Below the pieces are notes generated by a model. The model had not been told where the DNA came from, ran no database searches, and saw only the letters and a list, made by a program, of their open reading frames with translations. 19,919 nt of DNA from an uncultured Gammaproteobacteria bacterium (GTDB taxonomy: Bacteria > Pseudomonadota > Gammaproteobacteria > Halothiobacillales > Halothiobacillaceae), in NCBI GenBank assembly GCA_938004235.1, contig CALKWL010000306.1, forward strand, positions 1 through 19,919. The letters are read 5' to 3'. Of the stretch, positions 7,087-13,607 are shown piece by piece. The first letter of the stretch is position 1. Each line of letters starts with the position of its first letter. A program made the translations under genes and the position numbers.

Positions 7087-8048
7087 CTTGCATCCCACCA
7101 GGTTTTGGCAAGAGCCACAGCATCCTCTTGCGAGCCGACGCGCCCAAGTGCGGACAGCACGGCGGCGAGGGTGGATACCACAGCAGCTTCGCCGTAGCTG
7201 TCGTTGCAGTCGCCATGCCACACGGCGCGCAGGTGGGCGGGGTCGAGCTGTTCGGGTTTGATCTGGCGGCGTTCGAGCAGGGGTTGCCATGGAGTTTGTT
7301 CGACTGCCTGAGCGCGGCTGATAAACAACTCGGTCGCCATTTCGGGGTTGATTTCCGCCTCGCCGCCTTCGCCCTTGAATACCAGCACCGAGGGCTCGTT
7401 GAGCAGGCAGGCGGCGCGTTGGTGAATATGCTCGTAACCGCGATGAAAAATGCCATGCACCGAGAGCGGCGCAGACAGCGGGTTGAGCATGCGCGCCACA
7501 CTGTGCACCGGCGAACGCAGGCCGAGCAGGTCGCGCAATTGCATCAGGCGCTTGATGCCTGGGGCGAAAGCCGTCAGTGGCAGGTAGGCGAAATGGCTGG
7601 CCGCGAGATGTTCCTGCGCCTCGCTGAAGGATTGCGCCACGGGCATGTCCAGCGCTGCCAGCGCGTTTTGCGTGTAAAGACGATCCGCCGATTCGCCCGT
7701 GTCGCCGTGCATGAATACCGGCAGGCCGTTATTTGCCAGCAAGCGGGCGGCAAGCAGGAACCAGGGCAGATGGCGGCGTTTTCCGGCGTAGCTGCCCCAA
7801 TCTATGGCCGGCGTGGAAATACCTTCCGGCAAGGTGATTCGCTCACGCACCGCCTGCACAAAGCCCGCCGCTTCCTCGGGTGTTTCTTCGCGTATGCGGA
7901 TCAGCATCAGGAAGGCACCGATCTGCTCAGGGGTCGCCGCGTCGTCGAGGATCATTCCCATGGACATGCGCGCTTCATCCTGCGTCAGGCTGCGTGAGCC
8001 GTGGCGGCCTTTACCTAGGATTTGGATGAATGGGGCGAAGGGGTGCAT
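7083..8048 (-). CDS. ybiB: YbiB/TrpD2 family (anthranilate phosphoribosyltransferase-like)
   Basis: The 321-residue protein has the fold of type III glycosyl/phosphoribosyl transferases: a helical N-terminal part (GSRSLTQDEARMSMGMILD, IGAFLMLIRIREETPEEAAG), a loop corresponding to the phosphate-binding site (FMHGDTGES), and LRSPVHSVARMLNPL. E. coli YbiB, a relative of TrpD, is a nucleic-acid-binding protein and not a tryptophan enzyme. The length fits YbiB (320) more closely than TrpD. The ATG at 8048 has AGGA seven bases upstream. It lies next to mobA and follows cysG, a context often seen in nitrate-assimilation loci. Its role there is unknown. Confidence 0.85.
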   Translation of the reverse strand: MHPFAPFIQILGKGRHGSRSLTQDEARMSMGMILDDAATPEQIGAFLMLIRIREETPEEAAGFVQAVRERITLPEGISTPAIDWGSYAGKRRHLPWFLLAARLLANNGLPVFMHGDTGESADRLYTQNALAALDMPVAQSFSEAQEHLAASHFAYLPLTAFAPGIKRLMQLRDLLGLRSPVHSVARMLNPLSAPLSVHGIFHRGYEHIHQRAACLLNEPSVLVFKGEGGEAEINPEMATELFISRAQAVEQTPWQPLLERRQIKPEQLDPAHLRAVWHGDCNDSYGEAAVVSTLAAVLSALGRVGSQEDAVALAKTWWDAR

Positions 8049-8056
8049 GGGTCATT

Positions 8057-8088
8057 CCTGTTTAATGGCCTGTTCAATGGCCTGTTTC
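8057..8088. repeat. Short 12-bp tandem repeat
   Basis: CCTGTTTAATGG and CCTGTTCAATGG follow each other directly and start a third partial copy (CCTGTTTC). The array sits immediately upstream of the ybiB ribosome-binding site, so it is part of its 5' leader. Confidence 0.6.
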
Positions 8089-8189
8089 TATCGTTACCAC
8101 GCTCTCGCGTGGAACGTGCTGTTTGCGCCGCTCCAGCGGTGCGTCATGCGGGACGCTGGATTGTCCGGGTTGCATTTCCACGCCGGAGT
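8089..8189. repeat. Cluster of small hairpins between cysG and ybiB
   Basis: CCACGC-TCTC-GCGTGG (8097-8112), CCGCT-CC-AGCGG (8128-8139) and further imperfect palindromes follow one another. The layout resembles the CCACGCT...AGCGTGG type of intergenic repeat that is common in proteobacteria. No open frame is convincing here. Confidence 0.45.
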
Positions 8190-8211
8190 GTGCGAATGAA
8201 TTCGCACCTAC
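8190..8211 (-). repeat. Single REP-like palindrome with GTAGG head
   Basis: On the minus strand it reads GTAGG followed by the palindrome TGCGAAT-TC-ATTCGCA. The head resembles that of the GTAGGAG REPs elsewhere in the window, but the palindrome is different. It lies 15 bases past the end of cysG. Confidence 0.6.
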
Positions 8212-8226
8212 GCATAAACCATTTGC

Positions 8227-9648
8227 TTAAGCTGCGCACAGCTCAAATAAGGATGGTACGGCTCGTGCGTGCTCATGGATAAACCCCAGTCGCTCGCGCA
8301 GGTTCACCACCTCGCCGACCACAATCAGGCTGGGCGAGCGCGGTTGTTCGCTGCGAACGATGTCCGCCAGCGTCGCCAGCGTTCCAGCAAAGACGCGCTG
8401 CTCGGGCAGGGTGCCGCGCTCGATCACGGCGGCGGGCATATCGGCAGACATGCCATGTGCCTTGAGGCTGGCGCAAATGCGCTCGACATTGGCCAACCCC
8501 ATGTAGAACACCAGGGTTTGCCCTTCGGCCACCAAGGCGCGCCAATCCAGCCCCATGTCGTCTTTCTTGGTGTGGCCGGTGACAAACCGCACCGATTGCG
8601 CATGATCGCGGTGGGTGAGCGGGATGCCCGCCGAAGCCGCGCAGCCTGCGGCGGCGGTGATGCCCGGCACGGCGAAACAGGGGAGTCCGGCTGCGACCAC
8701 GGCTTCCATTTCCTCGCCGCCGCGTCCGAAGACGAAGGGGTCGCCGCCCTTCAGCCGCGCCACGCGCTTGCCTTGGCGCGCCAGATCGACCAGAAGCCGG
8801 TTGATTTCTTCCTGCGGCAAGGTGTGCTGGCTCATGCTTTTGCCTACGTGGATGCGTTCGGCTTCGCGGCGGGCGAGGTTGATGATCTCCTCCGGCACGA
8901 GTTTGTCGTATACCACCACGTCAGCCTGTTGCAGCAGGCGCAGGGCCTTGAGGGTGAGCAGGTCGGGGTCGCCGGGGCCGGCGCCGATCAGCCAGACTTC
9001 GCCCTGAGACGCGGGCAAGTCGCCATCCAGTGCCGATTCAATCATGCGTTCGGCTTCATCGATGCGTCCGGAGGTTGCGAGCGTGACCAGAGAGCCGTCC
9101 AGCATCTGTTCCCAGAACTGCTTGCGCTCATCCAGTTGGGCGAAGCGCGCCTTGACTGCGTTGCGATAGCGACCGAGCAGATCGGCCAGCACGCCGAAAC
9201 CAGCGGGAATCAGCGTTTCCAGTCGAGTCTTGAGCAGGCGCGCCAGAATTGGCGAGCGCCCGCCGGTGGACACGGCGATGGTGATCGACCCGCGCTCGAC
9301 AATCGACGGCAGGATAAAACTGCAAAGCTCCGGCTGGTCGGCCACATTGACCGGGATGGCATGGCGCTCGCATTCCTCGAACACCAGTCGGTTGACGGAT
9401 TCGTTGTCGGTGGCGGCAATCACGATGCGGAAATCGCGCACGATGCCCGGCCCGAAGAGTTGCTCGCGCCATTGCACGCGCCCGGCCTCGATCATGCGTT
9501 GCATTTCGCCGTGCACACGCGGGGCGATCACGGTGACTTTTGCGCCTGCCAACAAAAGGAGTTCGGCCTTGCGTGCTGCCACTGTGCCCCCGCCGACTAC
9601 GAGGGCGGGGCGGTCTTTTAGGTTCATGAAAATGGGTAGGTTTTGCAT
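8227..9648 (-). CDS. cysG: Siroheme synthase (trifunctional)
   Basis: CysG converts uroporphyrinogen III to siroheme through methylation, oxidation and iron insertion. Siroheme is the active-site cofactor of the nitrite reductase NirB encoded in this locus, and of sulfite reductases. The 473-residue product has an N-terminal precorrin-2 dehydrogenase/ferrochelatase domain with ALVVGGGTVAARKAELLL at residues 15-32. The catalytic aspartate is in NVADQPELCSF, at D104. A dimerisation domain follows, then the SUMT methyltransferase domain with VWLIGAGPGDPDLLTLKAL, VVYDKLV, GDPFVFGRGGEE and GIPLTHRDHAQSVRFVTGH. The residue that is phosphorylated Ser128 in Salmonella CysG is Thr here. E. coli CysG has 457 residues. 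AAGGTG lies just before the ATG at 9648. Confidence 0.96.
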   Translation of the reverse strand: MQNLPIFMNLKDRPALVVGGGTVAARKAELLLLAGAKVTVIAPRVHGEMQRMIEAGRVQWREQLFGPGIVRDFRIVIAATDNESVNRLVFEECERHAIPVNVADQPELCSFILPSIVERGSITIAVSTGGRSPILARLLKTRLETLIPAGFGVLADLLGRYRNAVKARFAQLDERKQFWEQMLDGSLVTLATSGRIDEAERMIESALDGDLPASQGEVWLIGAGPGDPDLLTLKALRLLQQADVVVYDKLVPEEIINLARREAERIHVGKSMSQHTLPQEEINRLLVDLARQGKRVARLKGGDPFVFGRGGEEMEAVVAAGLPCFAVPGITAAAGCAASAGIPLTHRDHAQSVRFVTGHTKKDDMGLDWRALVAEGQTLVFYMGLANVERICASLKAHGMSADMPAAVIERGTLPEQRVFAGTLATLADIVRSEQPRSPSLIVVGEVVNLRERLGFIHEHARAVPSLFELCAA

Positions 9649-9667
9649 GGGGTCACCTTTTGGGTTT

Positions 9668-9877
9668 TGCCCCCTCCCCCTTGACGGGGGAGGGTTGGGG
9701 AGAGGGTGAGCGAGCGTTTCAGTCGTGCGCCTTCATCGAATGCGTAGCCCCCTCTCCCTAGCGGCTTCGCCCCCCTCGCTACGCTCTCCCCGCGAGGGGA
9801 GAGGGGATAAATCAGTGGGGGGCGGGCACAGATCGTTATCTCTGTGTCCTCGGTGCCCTCTGTGGCTAATAAGGTTT
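9668..9877. repeat. Repeat-rich gap between nasA and cysG
   Basis: A perfect 9-bp hairpin CCCTCCCCC-TTGAC-GGGGGAGGG occupies 9672-9694. A second inverted repeat pairs CCCCTCTCCC (9749-9758) with GGGGAGAGGG (9796-9805). The reverse complement of the first hairpin's core (CCCCCGTCAAGGGGG) recurs at 16530-16544. None has a T tract, so I read them as dispersed intergenic repeats and not terminators. I see no gene. Confidence 0.6.
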
Positions 9878-12631
9878 TCATGCCGCCGCCCCGCGTTGAT
9901 GCGACTGAATCAACGCCCTTAGTTCTGGAATGCACGAGCCGCAGTTGGTGCCGCACTTGAGCGCAGTGCCGAGGGCTTCGGCGCTGGTGCAGCCGTTTTC
10001 GATAGCTTTGTGAATGGCGATTTCGCCGATGCGGAAGCAGGAGCAGACGATCTTGCCGATGTCTTCGCCGCCCGCCGGGGCGCGGCCTGCGAGCAGGGCG
10101 AGACGGCTTGCACTGTTGTCGGGGGCGGTGTCGAAGGCTGCGCTGACGGCTTCGCGGTCGATGTTGGGATAATTGGGAGCAACGTAGAGCGCGGCAACCG
10201 GACGACCTTCTGACCACAGAACAGCGTGGTAATGCGTGGTATGGCACTCGCCTGCTTCAATGTAGGAGGCTCGTCCACGAGCCGAATCTCTGGCCGATCT
10301 GCGAGGGCTGATCGCGGCGAAGACGCCGCTCCTACAGGCAGTGGTTTCCATAGCCTCTTGCAGCCATTCACGCCAATCTTTGGGCACTTCCAATCCGGCC
10401 AGTTCATAGCGTGCAAAACCATCGCCCGTCATTTTTACCCAGTAGGGCAGCTCGCCAAGATCGACGTCGCCACGGGAAAACAGCACGGCTTGCCATGTGG
10501 GTTGCCAAGCCTCGACCTGTGCTGGCGTGTGTTTGGATTCCGGTTGGCCGGAAAGCGGGTCAACCACGGGCGCGACCAGGCTGCCCATGCGCGCTTGCGC
10601 GGCGAATTGGCTGTTCCAGTGCATCGGCACGAACACCGAGCCGGGGCGCTGTCCTTCGCTGATCTTGACCCGCGCCAGCATCCAGCCGGTCGGCGAGCTG
10701 AGGCGTGCCAGACCGCGTTCACTCAGGCCGAGGCGGGCGGCATCCTTGGGGTGGGTTTCGCAATACGGCTCGTCGATGTGCGCCAGCAGGCGGGCGGATT
10801 TGCCGGTGCGGGTCATGGTGTGCCACTGATCGCGCACACGACCGGTATTGAGCACAAAGGGGTAGTGCACGCTGGTGGCGTGAACCGGCGGGCGCGGGGT
10901 GATGGGGATAAAGCGGGCGCGTTGGTTCGGGGTGTAAAACCGGCCGTCGGTGAACAGGCGGGGTGTGCCTTGCGGAGCGGTAGAAGTGACCGGCCACTGA
11001 ATCGGCGTGAGTGTCTCGTAATCGGCGTTGCTGATGTCGGCCAGTGCGCTAATGTCGAAAGCGCGGCTGCCTGCATTCTCAAAGCCCGAAAGCGCCGCAT
11101 GTTCACGAAAAATATCCGCCGGGCAGGTGTAGGCAAAAGCCTCGCCAAAGCCCATGCGCTCGGCCACGTCGCAGATGATTTGCCAGTCATGCCGCGCCTC
11201 GCCGGGAATCGGTAATATACCGCGCTGGCGCGAGATACAACGCTCGGAATTGGTCACCGTGCCGTCCTTCTCGCCCCAGCCGGTGGCGGGCAGCAGGATG
11301 TCGGCCAGCCGCGTGGTGTCGGTGTCGCACATGATGTCGGACACTACCACCAGTTCGCAGCCCGCCAGCGCCTTGCGCACCGCATCGGCATCCGGCATGG
11401 ATACGAGCGGGTTGGTGGCCATGACCCACACCGCCTTGATCTTGCCTTCGCCAATCGCCTTGAACAGATCGACCGCCTTGAGGCCGGGTGTGTCGGCAAT
11501 CACCGGCGAGTCCCAGAAACGCTGCACGCGCGCCACGTCCTCCGGGGCGAAGTCCATGTGCGCGGCGAGCTGATTCGCCAGTCCGCCGACTTCACGTCCG
11601 CCCATGGCGTTGGGCTGGCCGGTGATCGAAAACGGCCCCATGCCTTCGCGGCCAATACGCCCGGTGGCCAGGTGGCAGTTGATGATGGCGTTGGATTTAT
11701 CCACGCCGCTGGACGATTGGTTCACGCCCTGCGAGTACAGCGTCACCACCTTGTCGGTTTCGGCAAACTGGCTGAAAAAGGACAGCACATCGGCCAGCGG
11801 CAGCTCGCAGGTTTCGGCAACGCGCTTGGGCGTCCATTCGCGAGCCGTCTCAAGCGCGGCTGCAAAGCCTTGCGTGTGCGCGTCGATGTAGGTCTGGTCA
11901 ATCGCATGGGTGGCCGTCAGCCACGCCAACAGGCCATTAAACAGGGCGGCATCGGAGCCGGGTTTGAGTGGCAGATGCAGATCGGCCATGTCACAGGTGG
12001 AGGTGCGGCGCGGGTCGATCACGATCACGCGCATGGCCGGGCGTGCTTTTTTGCTGGCTTCGATGCGCTGGTAGGTGACGGGGTGCGCCCAGGCGGTATT
12101 GGAGCCGACCAGCACGATCAGCTCGGCGGCCTCCAGGTCTGCGTAGTTGCAGGGCACGGCATCCATGCCAAATGCGCGTTTGTAGCCGACCACGGCAGAG
12201 GCCATGCACAGGCGCGAGTTGGTGTCGATATTGGCCGCGCCGATATAGCCCTTCATCAGCTTGTTGGCGACGTAATAATCCTCGGTCAGCAACTGGCCGG
12301 AGACGTAAAACGCCACCGCCTGCGCGCCATGTTCGCGGATAATGCGCGTAAAGCCATCGGCCACGGCATTGAGCGCGGTGTCCCAATCGGTGCGCTCGCC
12401 GTGCATTTCGGGATGCAGCAGGCGGCCTTGTAAATCCACGGTTTCATGCAGGTTCGCGCCCTTGACGCACAGGCGCCCCAGGTTGGCCGGATGCGTCTTG
12501 TCACCCTTGACGCCGACAAGCTTGCCGTCTTCGAGTCGCGCCTGCACGCCGCAGCCCACCCCGCAGTAGGGGCAAGTGGTCAATGCCGTGGTGGTGTGTG
12601 CCGGGCTGATGTGTAGGGTGGTCGTATTCAT
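9878..12631 (-). CDS. nasA: Assimilatory nitrate reductase, catalytic subunit
   Basis: NasA is a cytoplasmic molybdoenzyme that reduces nitrate to nitrite. The 917-residue product begins with the [4Fe-4S] motif C20-PY-C23-GVG-C27 plus C55 (GRLCVKGANL), followed by the molybdopterin domains (NIDTNSRLCMASAVVGYKRA, GSNTAWAHPV, GVNQSSSGVDKSNAIINCHL, ATGRIGREGMGPFSITGQPN, VFVPMHWNSQFA). It ends with a BFD-like [2Fe-2S] domain (IVCSCFRIGE ... KCGTNCGSCIPEL), which is characteristic of NasA and absent from periplasmic NapA. No twin-arginine signal is present. I chose the ATG at 12631 because the Cys cluster begins 20 residues later and the leader terminator ends just before it. A REPIN encodes residues about 766-790 in frame. 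MobA and CysG are encoded downstream on the same strand. Confidence 0.95.
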   Translation of the reverse strand: MNTTTLHISPAHTTTALTTCPYCGVGCGVQARLEDGKLVGVKGDKTHPANLGRLCVKGANLHETVDLQGRLLHPEMHGERTDWDTALNAVADGFTRIIREHGAQAVAFYVSGQLLTEDYYVANKLMKGYIGAANIDTNSRLCMASAVVGYKRAFGMDAVPCNYADLEAAELIVLVGSNTAWAHPVTYQRIEASKKARPAMRVIVIDPRRTSTCDMADLHLPLKPGSDAALFNGLLAWLTATHAIDQTYIDAHTQGFAAALETAREWTPKRVAETCELPLADVLSFFSQFAETDKVVTLYSQGVNQSSSGVDKSNAIINCHLATGRIGREGMGPFSITGQPNAMGGREVGGLANQLAAHMDFAPEDVARVQRFWDSPVIADTPGLKAVDLFKAIGEGKIKAVWVMATNPLVSMPDADAVRKALAGCELVVVSDIMCDTDTTRLADILLPATGWGEKDGTVTNSERCISRQRGILPIPGEARHDWQIICDVAERMGFGEAFAYTCPADIFREHAALSGFENAGSRAFDISALADISNADYETLTPIQWPVTSTAPQGTPRLFTDGRFYTPNQRARFIPITPRPPVHATSVHYPFVLNTGRVRDQWHTMTRTGKSARLLAHIDEPYCETHPKDAARLGLSERGLARLSSPTGWMLARVKISEGQRPGSVFVPMHWNSQFAAQARMGSLVAPVVDPLSGQPESKHTPAQVEAWQPTWQAVLFSRGDVDLGELPYWVKMTGDGFARYELAGLEVPKDWREWLQEAMETTACRSGVFAAISPRRSARDSARGRASYIEAGECHTTHYHAVLWSEGRPVAALYVAPNYPNIDREAVSAAFDTAPDNSASRLALLAGRAPAGGEDIGKIVCSCFRIGEIAIHKAIENGCTSAEALGTALKCGTNCGSCIPELRALIQSHQRGAAA
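10262..10335. repeat. REPIN inserted in frame within nasA
   Basis: Two REPs face each other. 10262-10287 has head GTAGGAG, palindrome GGCTCG/CGAGCC and GAAT. The reverse complement of 10310-10335 has head GTAGGAG, palindrome GCGGCG/CGCCGC and GATC. These are the same family as 958-981 and 6416-6485, with different but self-complementary stems. The nasA frame stays open across the element, adding roughly 25-30 Arg/Ala/Ser-rich residues just before the C-terminal BFD-like domain. Confidence 0.85.
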
Positions 12632-12649
12632 CGTGTTCTCGCAGCCAAT

Positions 12650-12705
12650 AAAAAAGCGCCCTGTTCCCGGCGCATGGTTTGAACATGCACAGGGAACAGG
12701 ACGCC
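12650..12705 (-). terminator. Leader terminator (attenuator) of nasA
   Basis: On the minus strand the 5' arm (12705-12692, GGCGTCCTGTTCCC) pairs with the 3' arm (12668-12656, GGGAACAGGGCGC); an inner GCATG/CATGC stem closes the loop. Six T residues follow at 12655-12650. The hairpin lies only about 20 bases before the nasA start codon and after its promoter, so it must be overcome for nasA expression. Confidence 0.93.
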
Positions 12706-12745
12706 TTTGTCCTCTCCAGAAGACTCCCCCCGCTTTGGAGAAGTC
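12698..12745 (-). promoter_or_regulatory. Dual-hexaloop ANTAR-protein (NasR/NasT) binding RNA
   Basis: Two tandem stem-loops precede the terminator on the minus-strand transcript. P1 (12745-12722) is a 9-bp stem with loop AAAGCG. P2 (12713-12698) is a 5-bp stem AGGAC/GUCCU with loop AAAGGC. Both loops have six bases with A first and G fourth, the published signature of RNAs bound by ANTAR antiterminators. The 3' arm of P2 is also part of the 5' arm of the terminator, so stabilising P2 would prevent terminator formation. The regulator itself is not in this window. Confidence 0.85.
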
Positions 12746-12755
12746 GAGTGGATTA

Positions 12756-12773
12756 AAGCAGGTTTGATGCCAA
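12756..12773 (-). promoter_or_regulatory. Sigma54 (RpoN) -24/-12 promoter of nasA
   Basis: TGGCATCAAACCTGC on the minus strand (12772-12758) has the invariant GG and GC with the required spacing and matches most of TGGCACG-N4-TTGC. Transcription would start near 12747, immediately before the P1 stem at 12745, so promoter and leader fit each other to within a base or two. This implies nitrogen control through NtrC. Confidence 0.78.
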
Positions 12774-12819
12774 GCGAAGTCGGTGCGTGATATTGATCCG
12801 GCACGGCGCGATATGAATA

Positions 12820-12874
12820 CCGTTCGTGCTGAGCTTGTCGAAGCAGGGCTCTTCGACAAGCTCAGAGCGAACGG
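12820..12874. repeat. Inverted repeat of the TGAGCTTGTCGAAG type
   Basis: Arms of 24 bases at 12820-12843 and 12851-12874 (CCGTTCG...TGAGCTTGTCGAAG and its reverse complement) differ at two positions and are separated by seven bases. It is a dispersed intergenic repeat type found in many proteobacteria. It is itself bracketed by ATTGATCC (12792-12799) and GGATCAAT (12895-12902). Confidence 0.75.
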
Positions 12875-12956
12875 ACTCACGGATAAGGCTAGCTGGATCA
12901 ATGGGTGTCATTTCTGTCCGCATTGCCACGATATGGCAGTGCAAAAACGCGCGCTA

Positions 12957-12973
12957 CGCTCTAAATTGGTGCA
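12957..12973. promoter_or_regulatory. Weak NtrC-like enhancer site
   Basis: CGCTCT-N5-GGTGCA matches the NtrC consensus TGCACC-N5-GGTGCA at nine of twelve positions, with one perfect half. It is about 190 bases upstream of the sigma54 promoter, a usable enhancer distance, but a match this partial could be chance. Confidence 0.22.
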
Positions 12974-12980
12974 TTGTTGA

Positions 12981-13002
12981 CGTCATGGCGTCATAGCGTC
13001 AT
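12981..13002. promoter_or_regulatory. Triple CGTCAT repeat, likely operator of the RHH/RelE pair
   Basis: CGTCAT occurs at 12981, 12989 and 12997, an exact 8-bp period, 33 bases before the antitoxin start. Ribbon-helix-helix antitoxins bind short tandem sites with about this spacing, so autoregulation is the simplest reading. Confidence 0.5.
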
Positions 13003-13034
13003 GCTGGTGCCTCCATGGCAAGAGGGGCGGTTTA

Positions 13035-13268
13035 ATGAGCGAGTTATCCAAGCGATCTACGGTGTATTTTGAACCGTCGATTCATCATGCTTTGCGCTTA
13101 AAGGCGGCATCAGCGCATGTCTCGGTGTCCGAGTTGGTGGATGAGGCGGTGCGCTTGCTGATGCGCGAAGATCTGGAGGATTTGGCAGCGTTCGCCGAGC
13201 GAGCGCATGAGCCAGAAATAAGTTACGAGACCCTGCTTAATGACTTGAAGCAACATGGAAAAATATAG
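13035..13268 (+). CDS. Ribbon-helix-helix (CopG-type) antitoxin
   Basis: The 77-residue protein starts with a short beta strand, STVYFEPSIHHALRLKAASA, followed by VSVSELVDEAVRLLM. This is the strand-helix-helix DNA-binding pattern of CopG/RHH antitoxins. The acidic C-terminal half (REDLEDLAAFAERAHEPEIS) would contact the toxin. The ATG at 13035 has an AGAGGGG site upstream. It overlaps the following RelE-type gene by 14 bases and is expected to neutralise that toxin and to repress the pair through the repeats just upstream. Confidence 0.85.
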   Translation: MSELSKRSTVYFEPSIHHALRLKAASAHVSVSELVDEAVRLLMREDLEDLAAFAERAHEPEISYETLLNDLKQHGKI

Positions 13269-13512
13269 GCTTGCTTTCAAAGCGTCCGTCGCCAAAGACC
13301 TTCGCGCCATACCGAATCAAGAGGTCAAACGCATTCTGGCGCGCATTGAAGCCTTGGCCGAGAATCCGAGGGGCGAAGGATGTTTAAAGCTCTCTGGTCA
13401 AGAGCGCTACCGAGTCAGGCAGGGCTTGTATCGCATTATTTATGAAATTAAAGATGAGCAACTGGTCGTGCATGTTGTGAAGGTCGGTCATCGTTCCAGT
13501 GTTTATGCGTGA
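13255..13512 (+). CDS. RelE/ParE-superfamily toxin
   Basis: This 85-residue basic protein has the compact RelE fold pattern: YRLAFKASVAKDLRAIPNQE, then RILARIEALAENPRGEGCLK, then LSGQERYRVRQGLYRIIYEI, ending VVHVVKVGHRSSVY. The Y-R-V-R, Y-R-I-I-Y and final VGHR...VY elements are usual for RelE-type mRNA interferases. The ParE gyrase-inhibitor branch is similar and cannot be excluded. The start lies inside the antitoxin gene, so translation is probably coupled. Confidence 0.88.
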   Translation: MEKYRLAFKASVAKDLRAIPNQEVKRILARIEALAENPRGEGCLKLSGQERYRVRQGLYRIIYEIKDEQLVVHVVKVGHRSSVYA

Positions 13513-13607
13513 GCACGGAGTGTATGCCCGCATCGTGACATTCAATGAGCCAAGTACCGCATGGCACTTTATGCTTTTGCCTCAATACCGATGAGTTAGG
13601 GGTAATC

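Noticed and set aside
8057..8088. Short tandem repeats as a CRISPR array
   Set aside because: Only two and a half 12-bp copies with no spacers and no cas genes; no CRISPR array is seen anywhere in the window.
8269..9621. 450-codon plus-strand open frame
   Set aside because: Fully antisense to cysG; the translation is His/Ala/Gly-rich with no recognisable family. It reflects GC-rich codon use.
9672..9694. Perfect 9-bp hairpin as terminator of nasA
   Set aside because: No T tract on either strand, and its core recurs elsewhere inverted, so it is better explained as a dispersed repeat.
11558..12433. 291-codon plus-strand open frame
   Set aside because: Antisense to nasA; same shadow pattern.
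12632..12901. N-terminal extension of the nasA open frame by 90 codons
   Set aside because: It covers the sigma54 promoter, hexaloop leader and terminator, and the family starts close to the CPYCGVGC motif.
13545..13607. Upstream ATG for the YeeE/YedE gene
   Set aside because: No ribosome-binding site; the ATG at 13608 has AGGGG at good spacing and gives the usual family start.
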